The notes below the pieces were generated by a model. That model did not search any database and was not told the origin of the DNA. It saw nothing but the letters and a program-made list of their open reading frames with translations. Below, piece by piece: positions 1 through 8,905 of a DNA stretch of 64,000 nucleotides. The translations under genes were made by a program, and so were the position numbers. Source of the stretch: Zavarzinella formosa DSM 19928. Lineage in GTDB: Bacteria > Planctomycetota > Planctomycetia > Gemmatales > Gemmataceae. Positions within the stretch are counted from its first letter, which is position 1, and every line of letters starts with the position of its first letter. The stretch covers positions 26,980-90,979 of the forward strand of contig NZ_JH636444.1 in NCBI RefSeq assembly GCF_000255705.1. Reading direction: 5' to 3'.

Positions 1-169
1 CGGGCAGCGCCTTGATCCGTCCTGACAACTCCGACAGGTCGAGCCCCCCGACGAACTCCCAGACGGACCGGACTGAATGCTCGGGCGGAAGCATCTGGTC
101 GAGCGACTCGATCCGCATCTCCGCTTGGTGACGGTTCGCATGTCGAAGACGACGGGCGGGTTGGGACAT
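1..169 (-). mobile_element. IS1182-family transposase, N-terminal part (cut by window edge)
   Basis: Reading the minus strand from the ATG at 167-169 gives an open frame of 56 codons that runs off the left edge. It begins MSQPARRLRHANRH and continues with LDQMLPPEHSVRSVWEFV and then GLDLSELSGRIKAL. The pattern of a short basic start, a 'LxxLLPxxHxxRxVWxFVxxLDLSxLxxRI' block and more is typical of the N-terminus of IS1182-type DDE transposases, which are common in planctomycete genomes. The catalytic DDE domain would lie outside the window, so intactness cannot be judged. I could not identify the terminal inverted repeat in the sequence upstream of the ATG. The family call rests on recalled resemblance of this N-terminal block only. 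Confidence 0.6.
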
Positions 170-675
170 GGCCTCTCGCGAAATTAGCGGACGTTCACCT
201 CAACTTAGCGCGGACCAACAACGGTTTCGCTCCCGGACGACGATTTTTTCACAAGCTCTCCGTGTGCGGGCAGGCTTTGCCCCGTTTCATCGTCCGACCA
301 TCGGACAAGTTCCATCCGCACGCGGAGCGTGCGGAGTACTCTGTATCGCCAACCAACTCATTCTTTTCCACTCGCACTAAACAAGTGCTGTTTGATTTGC
401 CGCTGACAAGTTTGGTGTCAGCTTTTTCATTTTGGGCCATTTTCAATGGCTCAAAATCGCTGCGCATTTGCCCAAAATCATTAGAGAGACCCCCCGTTTT
501 TGCCGGGAGTTTTGAAAAAAGGTGTTCAGTTGGCCCACCGTTTTTGAACAGTTTTGGGGTGTCCAACGGCCCAAAAATGGTCGCCGGGCGACTGTTTTTG
601 ATAGTTTCAGGTCACTTTTGGATCGAATTTTGACTGGTTTGAAAATCGTGAAAGTGAAACGTCTGTAACGTGTTC
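170..675. other. Gap without recognised gene between transposase start and efflux operon
   Basis: This gap of about 500 bases holds no frame that I can defend as a gene. The open frames on both strands around 250-630 mirror each other and resemble nothing recognisable. The stretch 420-620 is richer in A/T and in runs of T and A than the neighbouring genes, with several near-repeats of 'gcccaaaa' or 'ggcccaaaaa' type. One end of the adjacent IS1182-like element, including its terminal repeat, should lie in the first part of this gap, but I could not delimit it. Confidence 0.4.
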
Positions 676-713
676 ACATTTCCGGCCGCATGGTGGAATG
701 CGGCCGGAAATGT
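676..713 (-). terminator. Terminator hairpin after the RND efflux gene
   Basis: A perfect 16-bp inverted repeat (arms 676-691 and 698-713, loop ggtgga) lies 7 bases beyond the stop codon of the RND pump gene on the minus strand. The arms are very GC-rich in the middle. No long U-run follows, so it may act as an intrinsic terminator of the weaker kind or as a 3'-end stabilising hairpin for the efflux operon. Confidence 0.7.
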
Positions 714-719
714 TGAGGA

Positions 720-3700
720 TCAACTCTCTGCCAAAGCCTCGTCATGCACCTTTTCGCGGCTCAATTGACGACGCCACCAACCGCCGATGCCGTCGAAAAT
801 CGAATAGGAAACCGGGGTGACCAGCAGTGTCAGGGCCAGCGACAACGCCTGTCCGCCCAAGATCACTTTGGCCATGCTGGAACGAGACCCGGCGCCCGGT
901 CCTTGTCCCAAGGCCATCGGAATCATTGCGGCCACCAGCATCACCGTGGTCATCAGGATTGGCCGCAAGCGAACGCGGTTGGCCTCCAAGATGGCCTCGG
1001 TGCGTTCCATGCCCTCTTTCCGCAGATGGTTGGTGTAATCCACCTGCAAGATGCCGTTCTTTTTGACGATGCCGAACAACATGAACAGCCCGAGCATGGC
1101 AAACAGGTCCAGCGGCGTTCGCAACATAATCAGCGACACGATGGCGAACGGGATCGTCAGCGGCAACGCGGCGAGGATGCTCACCGGATGCACAAAGCTG
1201 TCGAACTGGGCCGCCAGAATCATGTACATGAACACAAACGCCAGCAGGAACCCGATCAGGAAGTTGTCGTTTGACTCCTTCAACATCTTGGCCCGGCCAA
1301 TGAACTCGTACCGATATTCCGGCGGCCACTCGCGGGACTTCATGTAAGCGTCCACGAGAGCCACCCCGTCGCTCAGGCCCAGCCCCTTCAAGTTTGACGA
1401 GATGACCACCTGCCGTTGACGGCCGAAACGGTCGATGGTGTTCGGAGCCATCGCGTCCTCAAAGCGGGCGACGGACCCAATCTTCACCACGCCATTCGCG
1501 GATTTTGTCGAGGGAACGCCGAGCCGGGAGATGGTTTCGCGGTCATCCCGGCCCGAATGTTCGGCCCGCAGCCATACGTCGTATTCCTCGTCTTTTTCCT
1601 TGTATTTGGTCACCGGCAACCCGCCGACCAGCACGTTTGTGGTGGCCGAGACGCTTTGCAAACTCACGCCAAGATCGGACAGACGCTCGGAATCCGGCCG
1701 AACTCGCAACTCCGGTTTGCTGAGCGAAAGGCTGGTGTCCACGTCCACAAAACGAGGATCAGTCCGCATCCAATCGGCGATTTCGTTCGAGTATTTCTGT
1801 AGTTGAGCCATGTCCGGCCCGCAGAGGTTCAAGTCCACATCCACTTCCCGGAAGCCGGACGACGAGACAATCGAAACGTCCTGTACGGCCGTTCGCAGAT
1901 CCGGGAACTCCTTCAAGATGTTGCGCGTGTCGTTCATGATGTCGAACTGCGAAAACTTTCGTGTGGAAAGGTCGGTTAGCCGAACGTAAATGTTCCCCTT
2001 GGTCACATCCCCCTGGGCTTTGGTGACCCGGCCGGTGGTGTCGCCGATGGTGGAAAACGTATATTCCACGCCGCGAAGTTTTCGGATTCGCCGGTCGATT
2101 TCCAGAATGGTTTGATCGGCCCGTTCGAGCGAATAACCCTCCGGGAAGGTGACCACCATTTCGTATTCGCTTTGATCGTCCTTGGGCACGAAGTCGGCGC
2201 CGACGATGCTCATCAACACCGGCGTGGTGAGAAACACCAAAAACGCGGTGGTGATGACAACCCACCGGTGGCGCAGACTCCAGGCAAGCATGCCGATGTA
2301 AGTCTTTTCAATGGCGTTCCAGATAAACCCAGATTTGCTCGACCCATGTCCTTCGGGCTTTTTGAGGAACCGCGAACACAGGGCGGGCGTCATCGTGAAC
2401 GAGATGAACATGCTCATCAGCACCGAGAAACCGACCACATAACCGAAGGCGTTGAAGAATCGGCCCACTTGACCGCCCATGAAGGCAATGGGGGCGAACA
2501 CAACGACCAGCGAGAGCGTCGTCGCCACCACCGCCAGGGCGATTTCTTTGGTCGCGGAACTGGCGGCCTCAAAGGCCGACAGGCCCTTTTCTTCCATGTG
2601 TCGGAAGATGTTTTCGTGGACCACCACGGCATCATCCACGACGATGCCGACCGAGAGAATCAGGCCGATCATCGTGAAATTGTTGAGCGTGAAGCCCATC
2701 GCATACATGAACGCGAACGACCCGATCAACGAGGTGGGGATGGCCAGCGTGGCGATGATAGTCGTTCGCCAGTCTCTCAGGAACAGCAGAATCGACAAGC
2801 TCACCAACGCCACCGCGAGGAGCAAGTGAATCTTCACTTCTTCCATCGAAATACGGATGAAACGTGACTGGTCGCGGATCACCTCCGTGCGAATATCCGG
2901 CGGAAGCGTGGCTTTGATGGCTTCCATTCGCTTTTGCAATTCATCCACCACCGTCACCGTGTTCCGGCCCGATTGTTTTTGAATCACGATGCTAACGGCA
3001 TTACGCCCGGTGTCTTCTTCCTTGTCGCTGGATCGCATCCACAACCGGCTCATGCCGCGTGGTTCTTCAAAGGAGTCGTCCACACGGCCGACATCCTCAA
3101 TCCGGATTGGCTGGCCGTTGCGGTTGCCGATAATCAGGCGGCCGAACGACTCGGATTTGTCCACCCGGCCATCCACCCGAAGCACCTTTTCCGATTGAAG
3201 TCGGTCCACCCGTCCGCCCGGATCTTCCCGGTTCTCGCGGATCAGTGCTTGTCGAACGTCCTCGATTGTGAGGTTCTCGTATTTGGCCAGTTTGTCCGGG
3301 TCCACGATCACATGCACGGCCCGAGGCCGACCGCCGACCAAGACGACGGAGCCGACACCGGAGGTTGTTTCTAGTTCCTCCTTCAGCCGCTTGCGGGCAA
3401 TCTCCGTGATTTCCCGCATGTCCCGATTGCCGGAAATCACGATGGTCATCACCGGCGTGGCATCGAGCGATAACTTGTCGATGATCGGCGGATCGGTGCC
3501 GACAGGCAATTGGCTCAGAATTGTGCGGACTTTGGCGTCAACTTCTTGGGCGGCAATGTCCCCGTTTTTGTCGAGCTTGAACTGGACGACGACTTGCGAA
3601 AAACCTTCTTTCGTGGAAGACCGCAGTTCGTCAATGCTGGAGATGGTGTTGACCGCCTCCTCGATGGGTTTGGTGACCGATGTTTCCATCGCCTCCACGC

Positions 3701-3863
3701 TGGCGCCTCGCAGCGTCGTGGTGACGGTAATCATCGGCATGTCCACGTTCGGGAACAACTCGACCCCGAGCCGGGTGTACGAGACGATGCCCAACACGAT
3801 GGGGGCCGAGACCAGCATGGCCGTGAAAACCGGCCGTCGAATGCAGAGATCCCAGATATTCAT
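720..3863 (-). CDS. RND (HAE-1 type) efflux pump inner-membrane subunit
   Basis: A 1047-residue protein with the layout of AcrB/MexB-type resistance-nodulation-division transporters, which export drugs or other small amphiphiles using the proton gradient. The N-terminus (MNIWDLCIRRPVFTAML) is the usual first membrane helix. A large periplasmic loop follows, then a helix block carrying the VGIVVDDAVVV motif near residue 405, whose paired aspartates form the proton relay in the family. A second periplasmic loop and a second helix block complete the protein. The length matches the family norm. The stop of the upstream membrane-fusion gene overlaps this ATG (TAATG), indicating tight translational coupling. 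No outer-membrane TolC-type partner gene is next to it. The substrate cannot be read from sequence. Confidence 0.93.
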   Translation of the reverse strand: MNIWDLCIRRPVFTAMLVSAPIVLGIVSYTRLGVELFPNVDMPMITVTTTLRGASVEAMETSVTKPIEEAVNTISSIDELRSSTKEGFSQVVVQFKLDKNGDIAAQEVDAKVRTILSQLPVGTDPPIIDKLSLDATPVMTIVISGNRDMREITEIARKRLKEELETTSGVGSVVLVGGRPRAVHVIVDPDKLAKYENLTIEDVRQALIRENREDPGGRVDRLQSEKVLRVDGRVDKSESFGRLIIGNRNGQPIRIEDVGRVDDSFEEPRGMSRLWMRSSDKEEDTGRNAVSIVIQKQSGRNTVTVVDELQKRMEAIKATLPPDIRTEVIRDQSRFIRISMEEVKIHLLLAVALVSLSILLFLRDWRTTIIATLAIPTSLIGSFAFMYAMGFTLNNFTMIGLILSVGIVVDDAVVVHENIFRHMEEKGLSAFEAASSATKEIALAVVATTLSLVVVFAPIAFMGGQVGRFFNAFGYVVGFSVLMSMFISFTMTPALCSRFLKKPEGHGSSKSGFIWNAIEKTYIGMLAWSLRHRWVVITTAFLVFLTTPVLMSIVGADFVPKDDQSEYEMVVTFPEGYSLERADQTILEIDRRIRKLRGVEYTFSTIGDTTGRVTKAQGDVTKGNIYVRLTDLSTRKFSQFDIMNDTRNILKEFPDLRTAVQDVSIVSSSGFREVDVDLNLCGPDMAQLQKYSNEIADWMRTDPRFVDVDTSLSLSKPELRVRPDSERLSDLGVSLQSVSATTNVLVGGLPVTKYKEKDEEYDVWLRAEHSGRDDRETISRLGVPSTKSANGVVKIGSVARFEDAMAPNTIDRFGRQRQVVISSNLKGLGLSDGVALVDAYMKSREWPPEYRYEFIGRAKMLKESNDNFLIGFLLAFVFMYMILAAQFDSFVHPVSILAALPLTIPFAIVSLIMLRTPLDLFAMLGLFMLFGIVKKNGILQVDYTNHLRKEGMERTEAILEANRVRLRPILMTTVMLVAAMIPMALGQGPGAGSRSSMAKVILGGQALSLALTLLVTPVSYSIFDGIGGWWRRQLSREKVHDEALAES

Positions 3864-5212
3864 TATTTGCCCCCCGCATCGGTGCGAACGTTGGCGGTCA
3901 TGCCGTCGGCCAATCGGCTAAAACCGCTGGTGACGACCGCCGCTCCCGGCTTCAGGTTTCCTTCCACTTCGACCCATGTGCGTTGCCGATCACCTTCTTT
4001 GATGACGGTGGTGGTGCCCGTCTTCACCGGAACGGCTTTGACCTTGTCGCCGTCCATGATGAATATCCGCGAAATCCCGGCGAAACTGATGATGGCTTCC
4101 TCCGGAACGGTGACCGCTTTGGCGTCTTCCTTGGTGATGATGTTGGCCTTGGCAAAACTCCCGGCGCCGAGTCGTCGATCCGCATTCGGGACGATGATTT
4201 CCACCGCAAAAGTCCGGCTCGACCGCTCGATGGCCGGGTTGATACGGGAAACGGCGGCCGAGAAGATTTCACCGGGGTATGATTCGACTTCGAGTTCCAC
4301 CGTCTGCCCGAGTTTCACCTCGGTTCGGTGTCGTTCGGGCAAAGTGAGTTGTAATTTCAACGGCCGGTCAATCACGAGGCGGAACATCGGCGGGGCATCA
4401 ACAAGCGGAATGATCCGAACCATTTCCCCTTCGGTCACCTTGCGAAAACTGATGACATACTCGGCCGGGGTTTTCATGCCCGTTTCTTGAAGACTCAGCG
4501 GAACGGGGACGATGAGTCTTGTGTCCCTCAATCGCTGTTCGGCCGACTCCAAGGATGCCTGCTTTTGCCGGGCGGCCGCTATCGTGGCCTTGGCCTCCAA
4601 GACCGCTTGTTGACGGTTGGCCTTGGCCACTTCCACATCTGTCGTGGCTTGCTGGACTTCTTCATCCGTCACCGCCCGGCCGCCCGCTTGCAAGCGTTTT
4701 ACCCTCAAATCGGCTTGTTTCACGAGTGAATCAGTCCGGACAACGCTTGGCAGTTGCGTCACATCAAAATCAGGGCCAGGCTGTTCTCGGAGACCCAACT
4801 TGGCCAGTTCAAGCTCCAACGCCCGGCGGGCTTCCGCGACGGCGAGTTGAAAATCGGTGGCATCAAGATCCAGCAAGGGCTCGCCGGGTTTGACGACATC
4901 ACCCACATCCCGATAAACTCGAACCACACGTCCTTCTACTTTCGGGGTGACAGCCACTTCATCCCAACCATAAAGAGAGCCGACTGCCGAAACCAGCCGC
5001 CGCACCGGCCGGGCGGTTGCCTTGTCGACTGTAACGCTTACTGTGGTTTCTTTCACCGGGGTCGCGGTCTTGGGAGCAGCGTCCGGCTTGTTGCCGCCCA
5101 AATGGCCGCTGGCCACCGCCAATCCGCCCGCCACGCCGATGACGATCAACACCACCCACCAGCGACGCTTCAAGAGTTTCACGATGGCCTCCCGATTTCC
5201 CACGACCGACAT
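3863..5212 (-). CDS. RND efflux periplasmic adaptor (membrane-fusion protein)
   Basis: A 449-residue AcrA/HlyD-like adaptor that links an RND pump to an outer-membrane channel. There is one N-terminal membrane helix (about residues 16-35, KRRWWVVLIVIGVAGG). A first lipoyl half motif follows around VTPKVEGRVVRVYRDVGDVV, then a long Ala/Glu/Lys-rich alpha-hairpin (about 120-225), a beta-barrel domain (LQLTLPERHRTEVKLGQ) and a membrane-proximal domain at the C-terminus. It overlaps the RND pump gene by one base and must be its partner. A MarR-type regulator gene lies 112 bases upstream on the same strand, and a repeat resembling an operator sits 31-54 bases before this start. Confidence 0.92.
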   Translation of the reverse strand: MSVVGNREAIVKLLKRRWWVVLIVIGVAGGLAVASGHLGGNKPDAAPKTATPVKETTVSVTVDKATARPVRRLVSAVGSLYGWDEVAVTPKVEGRVVRVYRDVGDVVKPGEPLLDLDATDFQLAVAEARRALELELAKLGLREQPGPDFDVTQLPSVVRTDSLVKQADLRVKRLQAGGRAVTDEEVQQATTDVEVAKANRQQAVLEAKATIAAARQKQASLESAEQRLRDTRLIVPVPLSLQETGMKTPAEYVISFRKVTEGEMVRIIPLVDAPPMFRLVIDRPLKLQLTLPERHRTEVKLGQTVELEVESYPGEIFSAAVSRINPAIERSSRTFAVEIIVPNADRRLGAGSFAKANIITKEDAKAVTVPEEAIISFAGISRIFIMDGDKVKAVPVKTGTTTVIKEGDRQRTWVEVEGNLKPGAAVVTSGFSRLADGMTANVRTDAGGK

Positions 5213-5242
5213 GTGATTTCACTCAAGTTTCCCCGAATCGAG

Positions 5243-5266
5243 ATTCGGAGAGTGAATAATTCGATT
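5243..5266. promoter_or_regulatory. Candidate MarR operator, copy 1 (efflux leader)
   Basis: The stretch ttcggagagtgaatRattcg followed by att occurs here, 31-54 bases before the adaptor start codon, and again at 5791-5813 at the 5' end of the marR frame, with one difference in 23 bases (R = a here, g there). The core gaatNattc is palindromic. Placement of two copies before the regulator and before the efflux genes is what a self-regulating MarR repressor would need. This is inference; no binding is shown by sequence alone. Confidence 0.45.
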
Positions 5267-5324
5267 TTCGATGTAATGACCGCAAAAATAACCGGCGGTT
5301 CGCGGCCGGTTCAACTTCTGAAAA

Positions 5325-5822
5325 TTATTTTTTCGGCGGCGGCCCCTCCGCGCGGGCCATTTTGCGAAACAACTGGATGAATGTGTCACGTTCCGAGATC
5401 GTTAATCCGCCCAATAACCAGCGGATGCAGGCTTGCTTTTCCGTTGCGGCGATTGCGAGCAGTTCGCGGCCGGCATCGGTCAATTCCACATGAATCACGC
5501 GGCGGTCTTCGGTGGAGCGTTGTCGGGAAACATAGCCCTTCTTCTCCAAATTATCCACCAAACTGGTGACCGAGTTGACCGCCAGGATCAAATGGGCGGC
5601 CAGATCTTTCATGATCTTTCGCCCGCCTTCACCGAGAAATTCGATCAGCCGGAGTTCTTGAAGGCTTAGATTTTCATGAGGTCCATTGACCGTCTCGGCA
5701 TCCATCACGCGAAATCGCTGCTCGAACTCCCGGATGAGATTGAGAAATTCAGGCACATGGCGGTCAAGGTTGGCCAAACGGAGTTTCCGGTTCGGAGAGT
5801 GAATGATTCGATTGTGGAACAA
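5325..5822 (-). CDS. MarR-family transcriptional regulator
   Basis: A 165-residue winged-helix regulator. The first helix (HVPEFLNLIREFEQRF) is followed by the DNA-binding region LSLQELRLIEFLGEGG, helix MKDLAAHLILAVNSVTSLVD and a wing with the family's DRR motif (QRSTEDRRVIHVELT). The C-terminal dimerisation helices end in a short Pro/Lys tail. MarR proteins usually repress neighbouring efflux genes and release DNA on binding a ligand, so regulation of the downstream adaptor and pump is likely. The first ATG (5822) puts the repeated operator-like sequence inside codons 4-11. A TTG at 5777 (protein start M/L-ANLDRHVPEF) would place the repeat upstream of the gene. I give the longer form; the true start is uncertain. 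Confidence 0.85.
   Translation of the reverse strand: MFHNRIIHSPNRKLRLANLDRHVPEFLNLIREFEQRFRVMDAETVNGPHENLSLQELRLIEFLGEGGRKIMKDLAAHLILAVNSVTSLVDNLEKKGYVSRQRSTEDRRVIHVELTDAGRELLAIAATEKQACIRWLLGGLTISERDTFIQLFRKMARAEGPPPKK
5790..5813. promoter_or_regulatory. Candidate MarR operator, copy 2 (marR 5' end)
   Basis: This is the second copy of the 23-base repeat also found at 5243-5266 in front of the efflux adaptor gene; only one base differs in the common part. It overlaps the first codons of the longest marR frame. It could be an autoregulatory operator if translation starts at the downstream TTG. Duplication by chance of a 23-base string within 600 bases is unlikely. Confidence 0.45.
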
Positions 5823-5934
5823 ATCGGCTTTGGAGTCAATGTCACTTGATTAGGATTTGGATTTGAAGAACGATGCAAAGTCGCCATCTTGAATTACAAT
5901 TGCCGAGACATCCTTCTTTTCCAAGAGAGCGTCC

Positions 5935-7425
5935 ATGAAGCGATTGATTTGGCTGGCGGCCATGCTGGCGATGATTCCTTCGGCCCGTTCGGCCGAACTC
6001 CCGGACGTGTTGAAATACGTGCCGGGCCGCATGAACACGGTGGCCGTCATCAACGTGCGGGAAATTAACAAATCACCCCGCGCCGTCAAGGAAGAATGGA
6101 GCAAGAACCACGAAACGGAATACATGGCCGGCGCCCTGGCCGTGCCGCCGTGGGCACATTTTGTGGTGATCGGGGCCGAACTTTATCCTGGCGAACTGGC
6201 TGAGGGAAAGAGCCTTGCCCTTGTGCCGGTGAACAACACTCTGACATCGACCGAGATCGCTCAACGCGAGGGGGGCACCACCCAATTGATGGGCGACAAA
6301 ACGGTCATCCTCAGTCCCCGTCGGGGTTATGTGGCCATCCCGACTCCGGGGATTGTCGCCGTGTCCTCGACGCTGCCGAGGCAGGAATTCTCCCGCTGGC
6401 TGACACAACCGAAACCGGAGAAAGTGAGCTATTCGGCATACATTCAGGAAGCCCTTGCGAAGAAGAGCAAATCCCACATTGTCGTGGCGACGGACCTCAC
6501 GGATATTTTTGACCCGCAGTCTCTTCGCCTTGAATTGCTTCGCGGGGGAATTACCAAGGAAGATCCTAGCTTGGATGCCGTGACGCAAGCCATCATGAAC
6601 ATTCGAGGAGTGACCATTACAGTGCAAATCGGCGAACCATCCCCCGTCGAGATTGATATTGATTTCAAGCAACTTCTCGATTCGCAAGCCAAGGCGTTTC
6701 AGTCCATGCTTCCGAAAATTATTGATATTTGCGGCTTTGAAATCACCGAAGTGGCCAAGGCCGAAGTGGTGAGGCAAGACAAGATGTTCCAACTGAAAAC
6801 AACATTCTCAGACAAATCGCTTCGCCGCCTGCTTTCGGTGATTAACTCCCCGGCCGACGCCGCCAAATCCCCGGAGGGAGGCACCATCCTGACCCCGAAA
6901 GACTCGGCCGCCCTGGCCTCCAGCATGCGCTATTACCGGGCCATCAACACTTATCTTGATGACTTGCGGACTCGCGGCAATTTGAACATGAAAGCCAACG
7001 ATTACAGCGGCTCGGCCTTGTGGTACGAAACGTATTCAAACAAGATTGACAAACTGCCTATCCAAGATGTGGACCCCGAGCTTTTGCAATACGGTTCAAG
7101 CGTGACGGCCAAGCTTCGCTCGCTCGCGGGGTCGTTGCGAGGGCTGAAATTGCAACTGGATGCCTATGACAATTATAAGTCTGTCACCACGGCATCATCG
7201 GGAGGCGGATTCATCACACCACGAGGCCGGGTGGGGATTGCCCCGTCTTACAGCACGCAAATGGATTCCAATGTCGGCGAATTGAGTGCCCGGCAGGCGG
7301 AATTGGTGGTGAAGACCGCTCCGGATCGTGTGAAAGTGTGGGAGGTGTTGGACAGCGACCGCAGCGCCGTTCGCCGGAACATGCTGGAGAAGTACAAGAT
7401 TGACTTTGATAATTTGAAGAAATAA
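5935..7425 (+). CDS. Exported protein of unknown function
   Basis: A 496-residue protein that I do not recognise. It starts with a clear Sec signal peptide (MKRLIWLAAMLAMIPSARSA, cleavage likely after the final Ala), so it acts outside the cytoplasm. The rest has no membrane helix. It contains VNVREINKSP-like and ATDLTDIFDP-like segments in alternating beta/alpha style, a central Lys/Asp-rich part, and a C-terminal Ser/Gly/Arg linker (SSGGGFITPRGR) before a charged helical tail. It stands alone, divergent from marR and convergent with the ceramidase-like pair, and is closed by a strong palindrome. Planctomycetes carry many such lineage-specific exported proteins. No function is proposed. Confidence 0.75.
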   Translation: MKRLIWLAAMLAMIPSARSAELPDVLKYVPGRMNTVAVINVREINKSPRAVKEEWSKNHETEYMAGALAVPPWAHFVVIGAELYPGELAEGKSLALVPVNNTLTSTEIAQREGGTTQLMGDKTVILSPRRGYVAIPTPGIVAVSSTLPRQEFSRWLTQPKPEKVSYSAYIQEALAKKSKSHIVVATDLTDIFDPQSLRLELLRGGITKEDPSLDAVTQAIMNIRGVTITVQIGEPSPVEIDIDFKQLLDSQAKAFQSMLPKIIDICGFEITEVAKAEVVRQDKMFQLKTTFSDKSLRRLLSVINSPADAAKSPEGGTILTPKDSAALASSMRYYRAINTYLDDLRTRGNLNMKANDYSGSALWYETYSNKIDKLPIQDVDPELLQYGSSVTAKLRSLAGSLRGLKLQLDAYDNYKSVTTASSGGGFITPRGRVGIAPSYSTQMDSNVGELSARQAELVVKTAPDRVKVWEVLDSDRSAVRRNMLEKYKIDFDNLKK

Positions 7426-7438
7426 GCGATAAGCCGAT

Positions 7439-7499
7439 GCGAAACAAACAAGAGGAGCATCCGACCATCATGGTCGGATGCTCCTCTTGTTTGTTTCGC
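7439..7499. terminator. Bidirectional terminator, 30-bp perfect inverted repeat
   Basis: The arms 7439-7468 and 7470-7499 are exact reverse complements of 30 bases around a single central base, one of the longest perfect hairpins in the window. It lies between two convergent genes (stops at 7425 and 7538). The arm ends are rich in A on one side and T on the other (acaaacaag / cttgtttgt), which gives a T-rich end in either direction, as expected for a shared terminator. Confidence 0.85.
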
Positions 7500-7537
7500 C
7501 GAACCGAAAAACGCCGAAAGACGAGACAGAGAATTTC

Positions 7538-8905
7538 TCACTTCGCCAATTCGAGAGTTTTATTGACGATGATATCTTCGATAGCGGGAGCCCATTTAGT
7601 CGGAAGGCCGTAGTAGACTTGCGATGAGTCAGCTTCGTATCCCCCTTCTTTCAGCACACGGGCCGAGGGAATGTAAGCGATCACATCATTGCTGTAACCG
7701 GCGATCCATTTCATTCCATTCGCGGGAAGTTCTTTTTTCAGCCGGAGGTTGTAATCGATCACCACTTCGCCGCCGAGGGCCACCCAAGTGAGTTGATCGC
7801 CGAATTTCCATATCTGAATCGGGTAATGAGGATATTCTGTCGGGATTGGCACGCCTGCTCGTAACTTTGCCAGCATTCTCTCGGCCCGTTTGGCGTTGGC
7901 GATGGATTTGCTCGAAACCTCAGCTTCCCAATATTCCCTGGCGGGAAGTTTGTCCAACGGAAGCGTTACTTCGGAATAGGAAGAGGTAATGGGTTTGATG
8001 AGCGGGGCCATTTTTCCGTTCGCCACATCTTTCACGGCCAACGCCAGTTCTTTGCCGTATTTTTCGCAAAGTTCGATCATCGATCTTGGCAGCGGATTCG
8101 CATCCCCGCCGCAACCAATCCAAAACATGGCCGTGGAACCGGGGTAGGCTTTTTCCAGTTCAATTTGGGCGAAACCCGCATAATCGCCGGACCACTTGTA
8201 GTAGCTCATGGTGGTGTTGTGGCAGGCATAGCCGAAGAGGAGAGCGGTCACTTTGCCATCCATGTCAGTGACTTTTAGCACGGGCACGGAATGATCGACC
8301 GGCCCGGTCGGGTTCTTGCCGTTGATGACCCCCGCGGGGGTGACTTCCCGGCGGTTGACGGCGAAGCGGGTGGTTCCCTCGCCGATGGAGACATTGGCCG
8401 GTTTTAGATCTTTCAGGGCGGCGATGAGGATTTCGGTCATTCCGGCCGTCAAGGTTTCCGTGTACTTGCGGACATCCTCCAGTTGCTCGGCATTCATCGG
8501 ATACATGTCGGTGAGATTTCCGGCCACCACCGGCCCGCAATGGGTGTGGGAGCAGTTCATCAGGATGTCGGCCCGTTTCAGCCCGGTGGCCTTCATTACA
8601 TCCCGGCAAACCGGCTCGGACAGGTTGCGCGGGATGCCGCACAGGTCGCTGGTGAGAATCACGAAACGATGCCCGGTGGAATCTTCCAGAGCCAGCGCTT
8701 TGATCCAGAGATCATGCTGCTTGTCCACGCAGGGCTTGTTCCGGGAGCCGTAGCCGGCCATCCACAACGGTCCCGACGGTGTAATGACCTTTTTGGCGAT
8801 CCCCGCTTTGTAAATGGCTTCGGCGGAATGGGCCAACGGAGTGAAAATGAGCAACAGCAACAAGCCGCAACCGGCCATGCGTCCGTGTTTGAGCGTCAGG
8901 TTCAT
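7538..8905 (-). CDS. Exported neutral/alkaline ceramidase-like hydrolase
   Basis: A 455-residue protein with an N-terminal signal peptide (hydrophobic GCGLLLLLIFTPLAHSA, residues 12-28) and the N-terminal fold of neutral/alkaline non-lysosomal ceramidases, zinc amidohydrolases. The zinc-site motif NCSHTHCGP is at 117-124, YACHNTTMSYY at 226-236 and WIGCGGDANPLPR near 262-274. Classical ceramidases have a serine in GDVSPN at the last position; here it reads GDANPL, so the nucleophile seems absent. Actual substrate is therefore doubtful (another amide or sugar-linked compound is possible). Its ATG overlaps the stop of the upstream paralogue (ATGA), so the two are co-translated. Confidence 0.8.
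   Translation of the reverse strand: MNLTLKHGRMAGCGLLLLLIFTPLAHSAEAIYKAGIAKKVITPSGPLWMAGYGSRNKPCVDKQHDLWIKALALEDSTGHRFVILTSDLCGIPRNLSEPVCRDVMKATGLKRADILMNCSHTHCGPVVAGNLTDMYPMNAEQLEDVRKYTETLTAGMTEILIAALKDLKPANVSIGEGTTRFAVNRREVTPAGVINGKNPTGPVDHSVPVLKVTDMDGKVTALLFGYACHNTTMSYYKWSGDYAGFAQIELEKAYPGSTAMFWIGCGGDANPLPRSMIELCEKYGKELALAVKDVANGKMAPLIKPITSSYSEVTLPLDKLPAREYWEAEVSSKSIANAKRAERMLAKLRAGVPIPTEYPHYPIQIWKFGDQLTWVALGGEVVIDYNLRLKKELPANGMKWIAGYSNDVIAYIPSARVLKEGGYEADSSQVYYGLPTKWAPAIEDIIVNKTLELAK

Noticed and set aside
262-633. Open frames of about 105-123 codons on both strands in the left gap
   Set aside because: They overlap each other as complements, have no ribosome sites or recognisable motifs, and lie in a region of repetitive T/A runs.
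2112-2867. A 251-codon open frame on the plus strand inside the RND pump gene
   Set aside because: It is antisense to a clear transporter; the translation is rich in His, Arg and Glu as expected for the complement of a conserved membrane protein, with no domain or ribosome site.
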